Assembly: GCA_002150815.3 (NCBI GenBank)
Contig: NDFF03000142.1
Location: forward strand, 1-54,059
Origin: Grammothele lineata
Lineage: Eukaryota > Basidiomycota > Agaricomycetes > Polyporales > Polyporaceae
Direction of reading: 5' to 3'
DNA length: 54,059 nucleotides
In this document: positions 23,010 to 34,144 of the stretch, one piece after another
Layout of the letters: every line of letters begins with the position of its first letter
Position numbering within the stretch: position 1 is the first letter of the stretch
Program-made: the position numbers and the translations under genes
The notes under the pieces: model-generated
Database searches by the model: none
Told to the model about the DNA's origin: nothing
The model's input: the letters and a program-made list of their open reading frames with translations, nothing else

Positions 23010-25089
23010 ATCAGGGAGCTTATTAAGGCGCTTTTTTGATGTCCAAATCGGGTAGGTGATATATCAGCCATCAATAGGGGGTAATACTGATGGGCCTCTA
23101 GCTCTCTCAATACTGCACCGATAGGGATGAGAGTAGGTGCGTTTGATAGGTATTAATGAGGGCTTTCTAACAACACCTTGGATGTTATAATTGGGTGGCT
23201 ATGCACACAGGGATAGCGCAGATGCTACCTAGGGCAGTAGGAATGGCACCCTTGATAGCACCGTACTGGGGGATCCCCTGCTCTGATATTGGCCGTCTAG
23301 GTGTCGTTAGAAAGGTCTATAATGGGGCTTTCTAGCGCATATTGTAGCGTGGTGATACGCGCAGTATCGGTAGAGATATGAGGAAAACAGTATTTGCAGC
23401 AAAAGCACCACCTTCCTTGCTCAATATCGTGGGAACGGCTGGTCGTATCAATGAGCCCTAAGTAGATTCATACTTGGCTAGTCTGTCGCTTTCCAACAAG
23501 CCCTCATACACCCTTATCGGCCAACATTTCACCACCCTCGCCTCCTCCCCAGGGCCTTATCTATTGCCTTCTCCAGCAAGATCTGGTACAGATATCACCA
23601 AGCGGTTTGTTGCGCCTTGTAGAGCATACCTAGATGTTCTGATTCTGAGTGAATTGTATTCACCAGCTACTTGTATGTTGCAGCAGACACTTGGTACCAT
23701 ACAGCTTCATCTACTAATGTTTGGTCCAGATCATGAAAACGAATGCAGATATGATCAAACAGTTTCTTGCATTGTTCTTGTACCGCTGTCAGCTACATTC
23801 TCTTCAATGTGCATCCTTATCGGATGTCTAGATCCCATGCAGTGCCCTTATCAGTTCCCAGAACTCTACCCTTGATTGCTCACCCCCTAGGTGGACTTGA
23901 TGCTTGCTAGTTTCAGATAAGGAAGAGGATTCATATTCCAATTGAACGCAAAAAGAATCTCGCAAATTGATTGAGAAATGGTGGAGGGGCATGTGTTACA
24001 CCTCTGGATGCAGGTATGTGCATAGCACAGCTCAAGCAAGTGTTTGCACACACTGCATAGCATGACATTCTAGGGCACCTACCACTCTTTTCCTCACAGC
24101 TCATTCAAACCTTCACCAAATTACATGGTTCTTTTTGCATCAGACTCGTATTTACTACTACTACACATGAATGTAGTTGTAGGAGCTGATCATGACTAGA
24201 TGAGCGGTAAATCAGTTCTAGAAGGGTGATAAGCCACTGTGTACTGATAAGGGTCTAGAACGAGAAACCTGTGGCCGATAACACTTTCAATCATTGAAGC
24301 ATCTTTAGGCTGACAACACTGACCGTTTCTGATTGTAGTTTGAAGGCTATGTAATGGGGAAGTAGTGATCTGGATGAAACAACTGTTTTGAAGTAGTACT
24401 GGTATGTACCAAATACCTCCATTACCACAGGGTCTACATACACAATTAACTCAGAATCGAAACATCTAGGTATGCTCTACAAGGCGCAACAAACCGCTTG
24501 GTGATATCTGTACCAGATCTTGCTGGAGAAGGCAATAGATAAGGCCCTGGGGAGGAGGCGAGGGTGGTGAAATGTTGGCCGATAAGGGTGTATGAGGGCT
24601 TGTTGGAAAGCGACAGACTAGCCAAGTATGAATCTACTTAGGGCTCATTGATACGACCAGCCGTTCCCACGATATTGAGCAAGGAAGGTGGTGCTTTTGC
24701 TGCAAATACTGTTTTCCTCATATCTCTACCGATACTGCGCGTATCACCACGCTACAATATGCGCTAGAAAGCCCCATTATAGACCTTTCTAACGACACCT
24801 AGACGGCCAATATCAGAGCAGGGGATCCCCCAGTACGGTGCTATCAAGGGTGCCATTCCTACTGCCCTAGGTAGCATCTGCGCTATCCCTGTGTGCATAG
24901 CCACCCAATTATAACATCCAAGGTGTTGTTAGAAAGCCCTCATTAATACCTATCAAACGCACCTACTCTCATCCCTATCGGTGCAGTATTGAGAGAGCTA
25001 GAGGCCCATCAGTATTACCCCCTATTGATGGCTGATATATCACCTACCCGATTTGGACATCAAAAAAGCGCCTTAATAAGCTCCCTGAT

Positions 25090-25334
25090 GATCTATAGAT
25101 CATAACAAGTTGCCAGGCAGTTGAAAACAGTGCCCATGGGTATAAACAAGTTTTCAGACCATTTAAAACATTGCTCAAAGGGAAAACAAACCCCCAGGCT
25201 CTTTTTAACAGGGTTTAGAAGTGGAAACAAGTTTCTAGGCCCGTTTAAACAGGGCACAGGAGTGGAAACAAGTTTCTGGGCTCTTTTAAACAGGGCACAG
25301 GAGTGGAAACAAGTTTTCAGACTTTTCAAAACAG
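25090..25334. repeat. 41-bp subterminal tandem repeats, right arm
   Basis: Exact mirror of the left-arm repeats. The open frames through the repeats (73-78 aa in both orientations) are repeat artefacts. Confidence 0.8.
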
Positions 25335-27656
25335 AGCTCTAAAGAAGTTAACATCCTGACAGGCATTTGTTAACAGGGGCCTCTACATATATAACAGATT
25401 TCCAGGCAATCATGCACAGGGTGTTCAGGCCTGTATACAACATTATAGGCCCCCTATACAGATCTACAGGCCATTGAAAACAGGGGTTTTTGAAAAGTCA
25501 TAGACAGGTTCAACAACGCTGCTAGGACATATGTCTGTATTCTGTTGTAAAAAGTGGTGACCACTGGTGCTTCGACGAGGAGTTCACCGCGGACATGAAG
25601 TTGCCGCAACAGGTGAGACGTGCACGGGAGGAGCGCGATAACGCGAGCCCACAGCGCGCGCGCAAGGAACGTTCCATCGCCGAGCGCGAGAATGCCAAGA
25701 TCAGGGAGCGGTTCGCGAAGAGCGTCGCCGAGGACGTCGAGGTGGAGCGGAAACGCAAGGCGGTGGAGGAGCGCGAGGCGCGTCATACCGCTCGCGCAGA
25801 TCAGGAGCGCGCGCCGAAGAAGCGGACGCTCCGCTCGCGGCGCCCTGAGGCCTCGCGCCCTCATGCGTCGACGTCGGCGCGTAAGGGCTCTGAAGAGGAC
25901 CGTGAGGACGGCAAGGGCAAAGCGGCCGCTAGGAAGGACGCCGTGAGCACGGCAGCGAACAAGGGCAAGGATGATACGACTATCGCTTGGGCCCCCAAGC
26001 CCGTGTTTTCCCGCTCTGCTCGCGTCCTGAAGGAGCGCGGCCGACTCACGGTACGCAGGACGGGCAACCCCCTGTTGGACCCCAAGACGATCGGGAAGAT
26101 GGTGCCTAGCACCGTCCCCGGGCCGCCGCCGGGGGGCGATGCCTCTGACGAAGGCGAAGGCGCCGATGACTCCTCGGACGAAGACGGTGAGGACTCCTCG
26201 GACGAAGACTTGAGCTCGAAGGAGCAGTCCCCCGAGATTGTGCCCGCTCGCACCCCGCACGCTGAGGTAAGTTTGCTCGGTGTGCGTACGTTCGTCAGCT
26301 GACGGCGTGAGCTTGTAACACAGCATTCGGAGCCCGACAGGATGGAGGTCGACAAGGCCGAGGTCGACAAGGGCAAGAAAAAGGCTGCAGGCGAGGCGGA
26401 CCCCATGGACGTCGACAAGGGCAAGGCGGCTGTTGAGGGGACCGATGAAGAGGAGATCGAGGACAACCTCCGGACGGAGCCCGGCGCCGGGACGGACGAG
26501 GAGCGCGACCTGCGAGACCACCCTGAACCACGTCCCCCGCACGTCCCCTCTCGGCCTGCTTCCCCTGGCTTGCCACCGCGGCCCGAAGGCAGCGTCGGTA
26601 AGTCTCTGATGCGACTCACGCGGCCACGCGGGCTTCCGCCCGGTCGAGGTTGGGGTTGGCTCGGGCGCGCGGCAGCCCGCTCGCCCGAGCTCGCTCGCTG
26701 CCTGTGCAGGGGGCCATGAGGGTGCGCGGAATTCCGCGCGCCCGCGCATGCTGTTCTCTTGCCCCGACCGTTTACATTTACTTACGTACCTGTGTTATCC
26801 ATCAGGCCACACCGTGAAGCGGAGGGCTAACACCGCTGAGCTGTCCGGCTCCGCCGACGGCAAGGAGAAGACGGATCGTCCCGCTGCAAAGCGGCCTCGC
26901 AAGTCGCCTGAGACCGAGCTTGCCGGCCCGCACGTCGCTGGTCCGTCCTCCGCCGCGAGGAGATCATTGAGGTCGTATAGCCTCCGCAACCGCGCCCTCA
27001 ACCTCAGCAGGAGCCGTGGCCGGGAAGAGCACGAAGGCTCGCCCACGCCCGAACCGAGCGGCAACGCGGGTCCCTCGAAGTAAGGAAAGCGGGGTAATTC
27101 GGACAGCCGCCACACCTCTCCCGTCTCGCGTTTCTCGTCATGGAGCCCCTGGTGCCCTCTTGTACGATACGTTCCCGTGCTTGGACACTCGCTCACTTCT
27201 CAAGGAGCTTGTACCTACCTCGTCACCGCTATCAGACGCTTTTTCCGTCCCCCTTACCCGACGTGTTCCGAGTGCTCATGGACTTTGTATTGCGGTGAAT
27301 ATTGTACTGCGAGTCATTTGTAAATCAATCGGTATCTTTTTTTAAAAATGCTCGCATTATACTTTTTACAGTGTGATCGTGGAGACATCGTCTTTAGATG
27401 ATCTCAAACTAGGGGAATGGCGAGGCAACCATGCATTGCACCCACTGGCGGCAGCTCTCAACGCGTGCGACAATGAGCTCCGAGAACATCTCGGGTAGGC
27501 GCGCCGGGCTCGGTCTGCACGGCGCGGTGCGGGCGCGGCTTGCACCGCTCGACGGAGATGCCGTCGATCATGAGGCGCACCTAATCCTAAGCCGCCGCAT
27601 CCAGCGCCACGACGGGGGGCACGCGAGTGCATTCGGCGGCGAGCCGGGCTCCATTT

Positions 27657-27947
27657 TCAAGATGGGGGAGGTCGACGGCCGTGGCGGCGGACAAGGCCGA
27701 GGACGCTGGGGAGAGCCCGCCGCGGAGCTAAGGAGGAAGAGGATGCGGAAGGCGAGGGGGCGTCGATGCCCTTGGTGACGGCGAGCTCGAGGGCTGCGCG
27801 AGTGTGGTGGACCCGATAGCGCTTCTGCTGGTAAAAGGACTCGAGGGAGTCGAAGAGGTTGATGGCGGAGCGGAAGACCTGGAGGTCTGTGAGCGATCGG
27901 GGGGGAGTGGAGAGGGCATTGTTAGAAGAGGGGGAACGGTACTTCAT
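27657..27947 (-). pseudogene. Possible fragment of an unrelated gene
   Basis: A 96-codon open frame whose first 60 residues look protein-like (FRSAINLFDSLESFYQQKRY, then HHTRAALELAV), then decays to low-complexity Ser/Pro/Arg sequence. A further possible piece lies downstream on the same strand (about 27390-27600) in another frame with stops. No homology to either family here and no family recognised. It may be a relic captured between the duplicated blocks, or chance. Confidence 0.25.
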
Positions 27948-28239
27948 TACGATTAGAGGGCGGGGACTTGAGAGAGGAGGGCGAGAAATGCAGGGGCTGA
28001 ACAGCTATCACCGGTTGGCTGTCAGAGAGGCACTATATGAGCGGGCAGACGAGAGTCGATACCGTCTCGAAAACGATCGCGAGGGAGCTTCGGTGGAGGA
28101 TGTCCACACCAATCGTGTTCAAGACCAAGCCCTTCCGCCCAATAAAAGCGGTAAATCCCACTGGCCAATCACCGCCCGCCTTTGATGGGTTCAAATCGAC
28201 AAAACGGCAGAGGGCAAGACTAGCTCAATACAAGAACAC

Positions 28240-28372
28240 GATCGCGCAGAAAATCGCGCATTCGGGGCCCAGTCAACGCAAAGCCAGAGTGCGCGGAATT
28301 CCGCGCGGTCTGAATGCCTGCCGCCGGTCATGGTGTGGCTCCCGTTCGACCGGGCGGATCTCCGCGCGGTCG
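28240..28372. repeat. GC-palindrome cluster upstream of copy 5
   Basis: Units at about 28240-28264, 28288-28310 and 28348-28372, in the same positions as those upstream of copy 3. Central bases and arm bases have changed on both sides in places. Confidence 0.8.
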
Positions 28373-28493
28373 AACGAAACGCGTGGTAAGTGCTTACATT
28401 TAGTCTTTTGAGTTTGTCCGGATCGGACCGGGGCGTCCCGCTCGTTAATAAGGGGCGTTTGGAGCGACACGCGAACGCGGGAGCGGCATGCCC

Positions 28494-28503
28494 GATTATC
28501 GAT
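28494..28503 (+). promoter_or_regulatory. Shared upstream decamer GATTATCGAT (copy 5)
   Basis: Starts 104 bp before the ATG at 28598, followed by TGATATTCGAA as in copy 3. Confidence 0.6.
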
Positions 28504-28597
28504 TGATATTCGAACGGCCCATGCGACTTTGCATGCAGTGCCCGTCAGCCCATCTCTCCATCATCCTTGCCCTGCCTTCCGCGTAACAGCCTCTGCC

Positions 28598-31500
28598 ATG
28601 TTTGACCTGGTACGTCCACATCCCGGATATTCGAATGCTGAGCATGACTGAACGCTGGCGGCCCCTGTGCGAGAAGGGATCCGAATTTGAATCGAGCGAA
28701 ATGGTCATGAAGCGTAAGCGGGCGCAGGAGTTCTGGGGCCAGTTGCAAACCGTCTCCTCATTCCTCGACGGAAACGGGAACCAAGGTGGGCACGAGCCTT
28801 TGCCTGAGGGACCGTGGGACGGCGACGCCTGGGAGGCTCGTGTGCTAGTCCCGGCGTTAGGACCGAGCGCGTCGGGAGGAAAGAAGAAATATAAAATGCG
28901 CTCCTTGCTCAAAAAGCCCGACGCGTGGCGATTGCTTCGTGATCTCGCGCGGTTGTTGTACTATCAAGACGAAGACGTGCTACCTTTCGACATGCTCGAC
29001 TTGATGCACGAGGACGTCGGCATCAAGTGCAACGGCGCGGGCTACGTGAGTACCTTTCTGGCACCGTGGTCTCTTGGCTGACTTGCGCGGCGTGCTGCAG
29101 ATGTGGAGCGCCGTCTTCGGTCTCCACTTGCAGTTCATGCGCTTTATCGCGACGTGCACGGAGTGGGATCCGGACGAGCGTCAGGAGTTGAAGGGGTTCT
29201 ACGAGGTAATGGAGAAGGCCAGCGAGTACTGGATGAAGTGCCCTAAATCGGAGCAAGACGTCGGAGACCCGAGCGTGCGGCAGCCCGACGGTTTCTACGA
29301 GACCGTCAAGGAGGCATTCGAGGTGTACCGAGCGGCGGCAGAGGGACCGACCAGCTCCGTCGTCTGGCCACGGTCCTTGCTAGAGGACCTCGACGACTTG
29401 TTCGTCGAGATCTATGACGGGTACAAGCTGCCGCTGGGGGAGCGCGGCGAAGAAGAGTCGATCGCGCGTTGGGAAAGGTACGCTGAGCAGTCGGACCGAT
29501 TGGTGAAGGAGGAGTGGGCCAGGAAGGGGGAGGAACTTCTCACCTCGAACGCGGACGGCGAAGATCTGGTCGCGCTGGATAGTGCGGAGAGGAAATGGAT
29601 GTTTTATAGGTTCATGCAGGACGTGGGCGCGCTCCCGAGGATCCCCGTGCCGACGAAGTCGGTGCTGCTGTCGTTGGAGGAGACCGTGAGCTCGTGCCAG
29701 TGGGGAATTTACGCGGTGAGTGCTTGACGCTTGAACGTTCATTAGGGCGAGCAGACCGCCACCCCCTCGAGCGGCCTTGGGCGCGGTGTGCTGAGAGTAG
29801 CGCGCACGCATCCTCGACCGCGCGGCATTCCGCCCACCCGAGCTTGGGGGAGCGACTGCGACCGCGCGGAAATCCGCTCGCCCGAGGCAGCCCCGACGCT
29901 TCGGACGAGCTGACTCTCGCGCCGCCGGCAGAGCTGCTCGGTCAATTTTGATGCGGAACGCTAATCGTCGCGTCTCCAGGTCGCCAGCTGGTTCCAACCC
30001 GCCGGAATAACCATGCTGCACTCGCGACGTCTCCCTGCCTACGACTATGCGGGCGTGCTCGAGCAAGCCATCATGGGCTTCCCCGGTGTCGGTCAGCACG
30101 GATGGCTGCGGGGCCAGGTGAGCGCGGCGATGGAGTAAAAAGTGTGCGACGATTTAACGCGTCGCATCGCAGATCTGGGCCTACTTCCTCTCGCAGGGGA
30201 TGCACATGAGGGCGCTCCACGTCCTCGTCGACCCCATGATGACGGACGATTACTGGGCCTTTTTCAGAACGACGCGGGCGGATTTCCAAGCCATGTTCGA
30301 GCGCTTCACCGACTTCGTGCCCAAATCGGACCGGAAGAAGTACCAGCAGCACGTAGAAGTGGACCCGCCGTGGGTCGGTTTGGTCAAGTTCAAGTGGTCC
30401 GAAGACGAGTTTAAGAGGAAGGATGTCGATGAGCTGCGGTGCCACCTCCGCGCGTCCATGATCCTGGACGATGAGAATCTGGCCGGTGAGAAATACCCGC
30501 AGTCAAAGGCGGGGAAAGCGAAGGAGCGGGTACGGCAGCTCGAGGATCAGAAGGGCGGATTCACGAAGACGGCCGTGGAGAGGCACCCTCTCCTCCATCT
30601 CGCGACCCCTCTCATCCCATTCTACCCAAGGCTAGCCAGCAACGAGGACCGTGACGCGTGCGCGAACGCCATGGCCGTCACTCTTCAATACGCGTGGGAG
30701 GTGTATCAAGACACGATCGTTCCCGCTTGCCATGTGACCGCCATACGAGACTTCCGCACCTCCGTCCTTCATTTCGTGCATTCTCTGATCGTTCCGGTGC
30801 GCCACGAAACTTCCGGCTCGAGGACGGCTGACGTGTCCTTCTGGGACACGCTGTCCCTCGACGACAATCTGGAGGTCGTGCGTCCGCTGTGCGCTTACAA
30901 TGCCGGGGCCACGTTGAAGTACATCATCGACCGTGAGGTGACCGCCGCCATGGGGCTCGCGCTTGAGGACAGCGTGGGGGAGCACTTGGAGGGGATTTTG
31001 CGCTCGGCGCTCGCGTGCCAGGACGTCAAGTACTTCAAGGACGGGAGAGGCAAACTCGTGGCGAAGGGGGTGCCAGGTTCGCTAGATCCCGCGGTGTGCG
31101 TTGCCGTGAGGAGGTTGGCTACGGTGAGCATCCTCTACCTCGCAACGGTGTCCGGGTGAGCGGTATTCCGCGCGGCCTAGCGATGCGATTAGGGCACGAG
31201 TGGGCGGAATGCCGCTCGCCCGAGAGTTTTGGAGGGGCGCTTGCCGCATGCATTCGAGTGAGCGGCAGGCCGCGCAGTCGAGCGACCGGAGGAAGTGCGA
31301 GAGCCGTGGGCAGCCGATCGAGCGAAACGCCGCGTTCGTTGCCCTGCCTGTGCATGTTGCTTATGACCGTTTCTGCGCTTTTGCTGACGACGAGCGCAGG
31401 CACTCAACCACAACCTCAACTACAACCTGGACGAGCGGATGGGTGTAAAACCGCCTTACATCGCCAACATGCGCACCAGTAAATACGTGAGCGTTCAATT

Positions 31501-33362
31501 GCCCATGATCCCGCCTGCCACACGCACGAACAAGAACTACCACACGGGCTCGGAGTTTCAGAAGTGGGATCCCGAGGGCTACGAGACTTACGTCAAGCAG
31601 GCGCGAGAGCTCAGCATGATCCCTTTCGAGGCGACTGGAAACCCGGCAACGGAGGACGATCCTCAGCTTGAATATAGTGGTCCGCAAGACGTCCGTCGAG
31701 AGAGAGTGCGGCTTGGTTTGGAACAAGATTACGACGATGTCGGGCTGACGGGGCGACTGGAGAAGGACGGGTCTGAGGACGACGAAGAGATGGCAGATGA
31801 AGGGGACGGGGATAGCGAAAGCGACAGCAGCGCTCACGACAAGCCTAAAGACGCCGCAGGGATGTCGGCCGTCCGTAATCTGACAGCCCGTGAGGAGCCT
31901 TCTCTGTCTCCCGAGCTCGGAGACCCGACGTTCGCTGTACGCATCGAGCCGGGAGGCGACAGCGAGGTAGAGGACACGATGGACGTCGGGGACGCACCCT
32001 TGGAGGACCCGTTGGAGGCCGCGTCGGCAGCCTTTGACGTGGAGAGCGTCAGGGCGGTTGCTCGTTCGACACCGCGTGCGCCGCCTACACCACCTACGCC
32101 GCTCCCAGCCACTCCCGCGAGGTCAGCGTCCTCGACGACTGTGCCACCAAGTACCTCGCACGGAATGGACTCACGTACCATGAGCCAGATCCGGTCGGAC
32201 TCGGAGTCGTCCTCTGAAGAGGAGACGACATCGGAAGGCTCGGGGTCGGAGGATGACGAGGAGACCTCGGAAGATGACGACGCTCCCGTCATGCGTTCGC
32301 CGGAGATAGGGTCACCTCCCGAGGACAGCTCGTCCTCCCCCTGGCGCGGCGTGAGTCCGCACTTCCGTCTGACCTGTTCTTTCCTGAGATCTGACGTGTT
32401 ATACCAGCTGCAAGGAACTCGGATCGGTGAGTACCCCACGACTCGCGTGCCTGTGTGTAACTGAACGTGTGCACGAAGCGGACGACGAAAACTCGTCTAG
32501 TGACGAGGATATGGAAGACTCAGGAGCGCCGTTACCGGTGGTACAAGGAAGGACGCTTCCGACCCGTATACCATCCGGCGAGACGCTGACGTCTGACGTC
32601 GAGACCTCGCTGGGTTCGGCCAACGACCCGGAGGCGAACGAGTTAGCGGAGCGCCGTGTGCGCCACCGTCAGGTGCGGCGGCGCGTTGTAACTCCAATCG
32701 GCCCCTCGCCAGAGGTGGCGTCCCCAAGGGTTAGCGCCGATGGCACCGTTGGGTCCGAGGCGGAGGAATTCCCGGCCTCGGAAGGTGGACGTGCGCAGAG
32801 TGGCTTGGACGCGCCAGGTGAGTTCCTACTATGTCAGCGTCAGGCCAGTGTGGCACGCCCGGACGTGCGGGCGCGCGGAAATCCGCTCGCCCGAGCAGGT
32901 GCGGCTGGCCTACGCGACCGCGCGGGCTGCCGCCCGATCGCGTTCCACGCCAACCCGTTCATTATGCTGATAACATGCATCGTTGCAGGCCATTCCGGCG
33001 AGGATGACCCCGTGAAGCGCACGCGCGACGAGGCGGCCCTGTCTGGATCATCTCCAGAGGGCAAAGGCAAGTCGGTCCGGCCGGAACCAAAACGGGCAAA
33101 GGTCTTTCAACGCGATGTCGTGCTCACTGGGGACGAGAGGGAGGCGTCGGGCAAGGGTCCGTTTATGACACTTCCTCTCAGCTTCGACCTGCCCAATCGT
33201 GCCGACCACATGGTCGCGTCTTCGCTGGGCGGGCAGTCGTCTGCGGGTGCTTCTGCTGCTGGGCCTTCCAGATCGAACCGCCTCCAAGGCTCGACCCGCC
33301 GTCGCCGCCACGGACGTAAGGTCCGTAGCACCGAGGCGGACGAGGACGAAGGCCTGTACTAG
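28598..33362 (+). CDS. Copy 5, short class: large unknown protein
   Basis: Exons: 28598-28609, 28674-29045, 29101-29715, 29980-30117, 30173-31123, 31400-32350, 32408-32426 (19-nt microexon), 32479-32817, 32989-33362; 3771 nt, 1256 aa, frame kept. Closest to copy 3: exons 2-5 have the same lengths (372, 615, 138 and 951 nt). Domain order is LPEGPWDG / YYQDEDVLP, the MWSAV exon ending PVPTKSVLLSLEE, WFQPAG, the helical WVGLVKFKW domain, PYIAN / DPEGYETY, then an acidic stretch with EDDEETSEDDDAP. The tail is KRTRDEAALSGSSPEGK plus KRAKVF. Intron 4 and exon 4 are almost identical to copy 3, while much of exons 3 and 5 is clearly diverged. Palindromes lie in introns 29716-29979, 31124-31399 and 32818-32988. 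The exon 2 and exon 8 acceptors (GAG, AAG) are weak. Function unknown; probable nuclear protein. Confidence 0.78.
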
Positions 33363-33680
33363 GTACCTGGCGTGGTCGCCGATGTGAGCCGTACTTCTGA
33401 TGCTTTGTCTGTCCCCGTCTGTCCGAGGCGCGCCTTTATTTTTGTACTCTGATACGTTGCCGCTCTCTGCGTGTACGCTACTATGGAATATAGCTGTTGT
33501 ATATGTATATTGTTTCTGTGGCAACTTCCCCATCAAATATGGAGGGAATGTAAGGTCGCGTTTGGTCAACTTGAATGGTGGCGCATGCATCGAAAATGTC
33601 CCCTCAAGGACGATAGGTGCGCGAATAAATGAGGGGAGCTGGTACCGGAAGAGAAGAGGCCGGGCAAGTAGGTGTGCCGA

Positions 33681-33864
33681 GGGTGGGCGGAAAGCCGCGC
33701 GCCCGAGCATCAACGAGAAGATAGGAGATCGTTTGGTCAAAGGGGGTAGCGGGCACGCGAAACTTCGAGATGTGCGGCCGGGCGGGGACCCGCGCACCCG
33801 TGGAACGAGCCGGCCGCCGTTGGTCAGAGGCCGGTTCGACCGGGCGGGCCGCCGCGCGCCCGAG
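33681..33864. repeat. GC-palindrome cluster upstream of copy 6
   Basis: Units at about 33681-33707, 33775-33800 and 33838-33864. The last two match units in the copy 4 upstream cluster. Confidence 0.75.
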
Positions 33865-33978
33865 CGACACCCGCTGGCCTGTTTGAGATGCCGCGTGCGC
33901 TTGCGTGAAGGGAGGTTCGGGCCGATGACTCACAGGCGAGCGGAGCGCGCGTCCGCTCGGAAGCGTAGCTCCATCTCC

Positions 33979-33988
33979 GATCATCGAT
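33979..33988 (+). promoter_or_regulatory. Shared upstream decamer GATCATCGAT (copy 6)
   Basis: Starts 166 bp before the ATG at 34145, in the same sequence context as copy 4. Confidence 0.6.
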
Positions 33989-34144
33989 AGATTTTGAGTT
34001 TGGTTCGGGCGGGTGGAGACCGTGTGCCCCGCGCTGCTTCCCTCTCCCCGCTTCCATCTCACGCCTCTCATCTCCCATCTCCTCTGCCCACTCACTTAAT
34101 CTGCTTGACATCCCTCCGCGCGAAACAGCTTTTTGATATTCGAA

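Larger units (their letters stand above)
22530..25569. mobile_element. 3,040-bp inverted-repeat transposon-like element with 7-bp TSD
   Basis: Inserted in exon 7 of copy 4. Terminal bases are CACCAGTGGTCACCAC and its complement. The flanking 7 bp CTTCGAC occur at both ends (22523-22529, 25570-25576) but once in the uninterrupted paralogue at about 38271-38277, proving insertion. Arms 22530-23638 and 24461-25569 are each 1,109 bp with no indel and no mismatch in the stretches compared by eye. The 822-bp centre (23639-24460) has no recognisable transposase. The element is clearly more AT-rich than its host gene. The long arms and missing transposase suggest a non-autonomous foldback-type DNA transposon; a 7-bp TSD does not settle the superfamily. 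Confidence 0.88.
12230..27083 (+). repeat. Duplicated block A: short gene plus long gene
   Basis: Promoter, short-class copy 3, intergenic region and long-class copy 4 are all homologous, in the same order and orientation, to 28215-39743. Block A is longer because of the 3-kb insertion in copy 4. Identity is patchy rather than uniform. Confidence 0.8.
18385..27083 (+). pseudogene. Copy 4, long class, split by a 3-kb insertion in exon 7
   Basis: Exons: 18385-18396, 18463-19282, 19338-19909, 19966-20577, 20772-20909, 20966-21946, 22281-22529 + 25577-26266 (exon 7, split by the element), 26324-26597, 26806-27083. Without the insertion the frame is intact (1541 aa). As it stands, translation enters the element after residue 1128 and stops 16 codons later. 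The N-terminus (MSDQ, then Lys/Ser-rich) leads to a ParB-like domain with FPMTVIGNPDDFAEG and VAGHHR (209-214). Exon 3 holds six 7-residue GKEG repeats, LPQGPW and YYQDERVLP. The tail has HTVKRRANTAELSG and KRPRKS, NLS-like. Long introns 20578-20771, 21947-22280 and 26598-26805 carry palindromes. Everything outside the insertion looks intact, so inactivation is recent. A shortened protein lacking the charged helix and NLS could still be made. Confidence 0.78.
27084..28597. other. Intergenic region between copies 4 and 5
   Basis: The first 250 bp match the 3' flank of copy 6. About 27360-28190 has no counterpart elsewhere in the array and includes a possible foreign gene fragment. From 28215 the sequence matches the promoter of copy 3. 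This unique segment marks the junction of the two duplicated blocks. Confidence 0.6.
33363..34144. other. Intergenic region between copies 5 and 6
   Basis: Counterpart of the region between copies 3 and 4, about 280 bp shorter, with the same palindrome-promoter order. No gene seen. Confidence 0.6.

Noticed and set aside
22757..23875. Open frames inside the 3-kb element, including one of 133 codons at 23474-23875
   Set aside because: The 73- and 78-codon frames are products of the 41-bp repeats and occur identically in both arms. The 133-codon frame spans an arm and the loop and has no recognisable domain or splice context.
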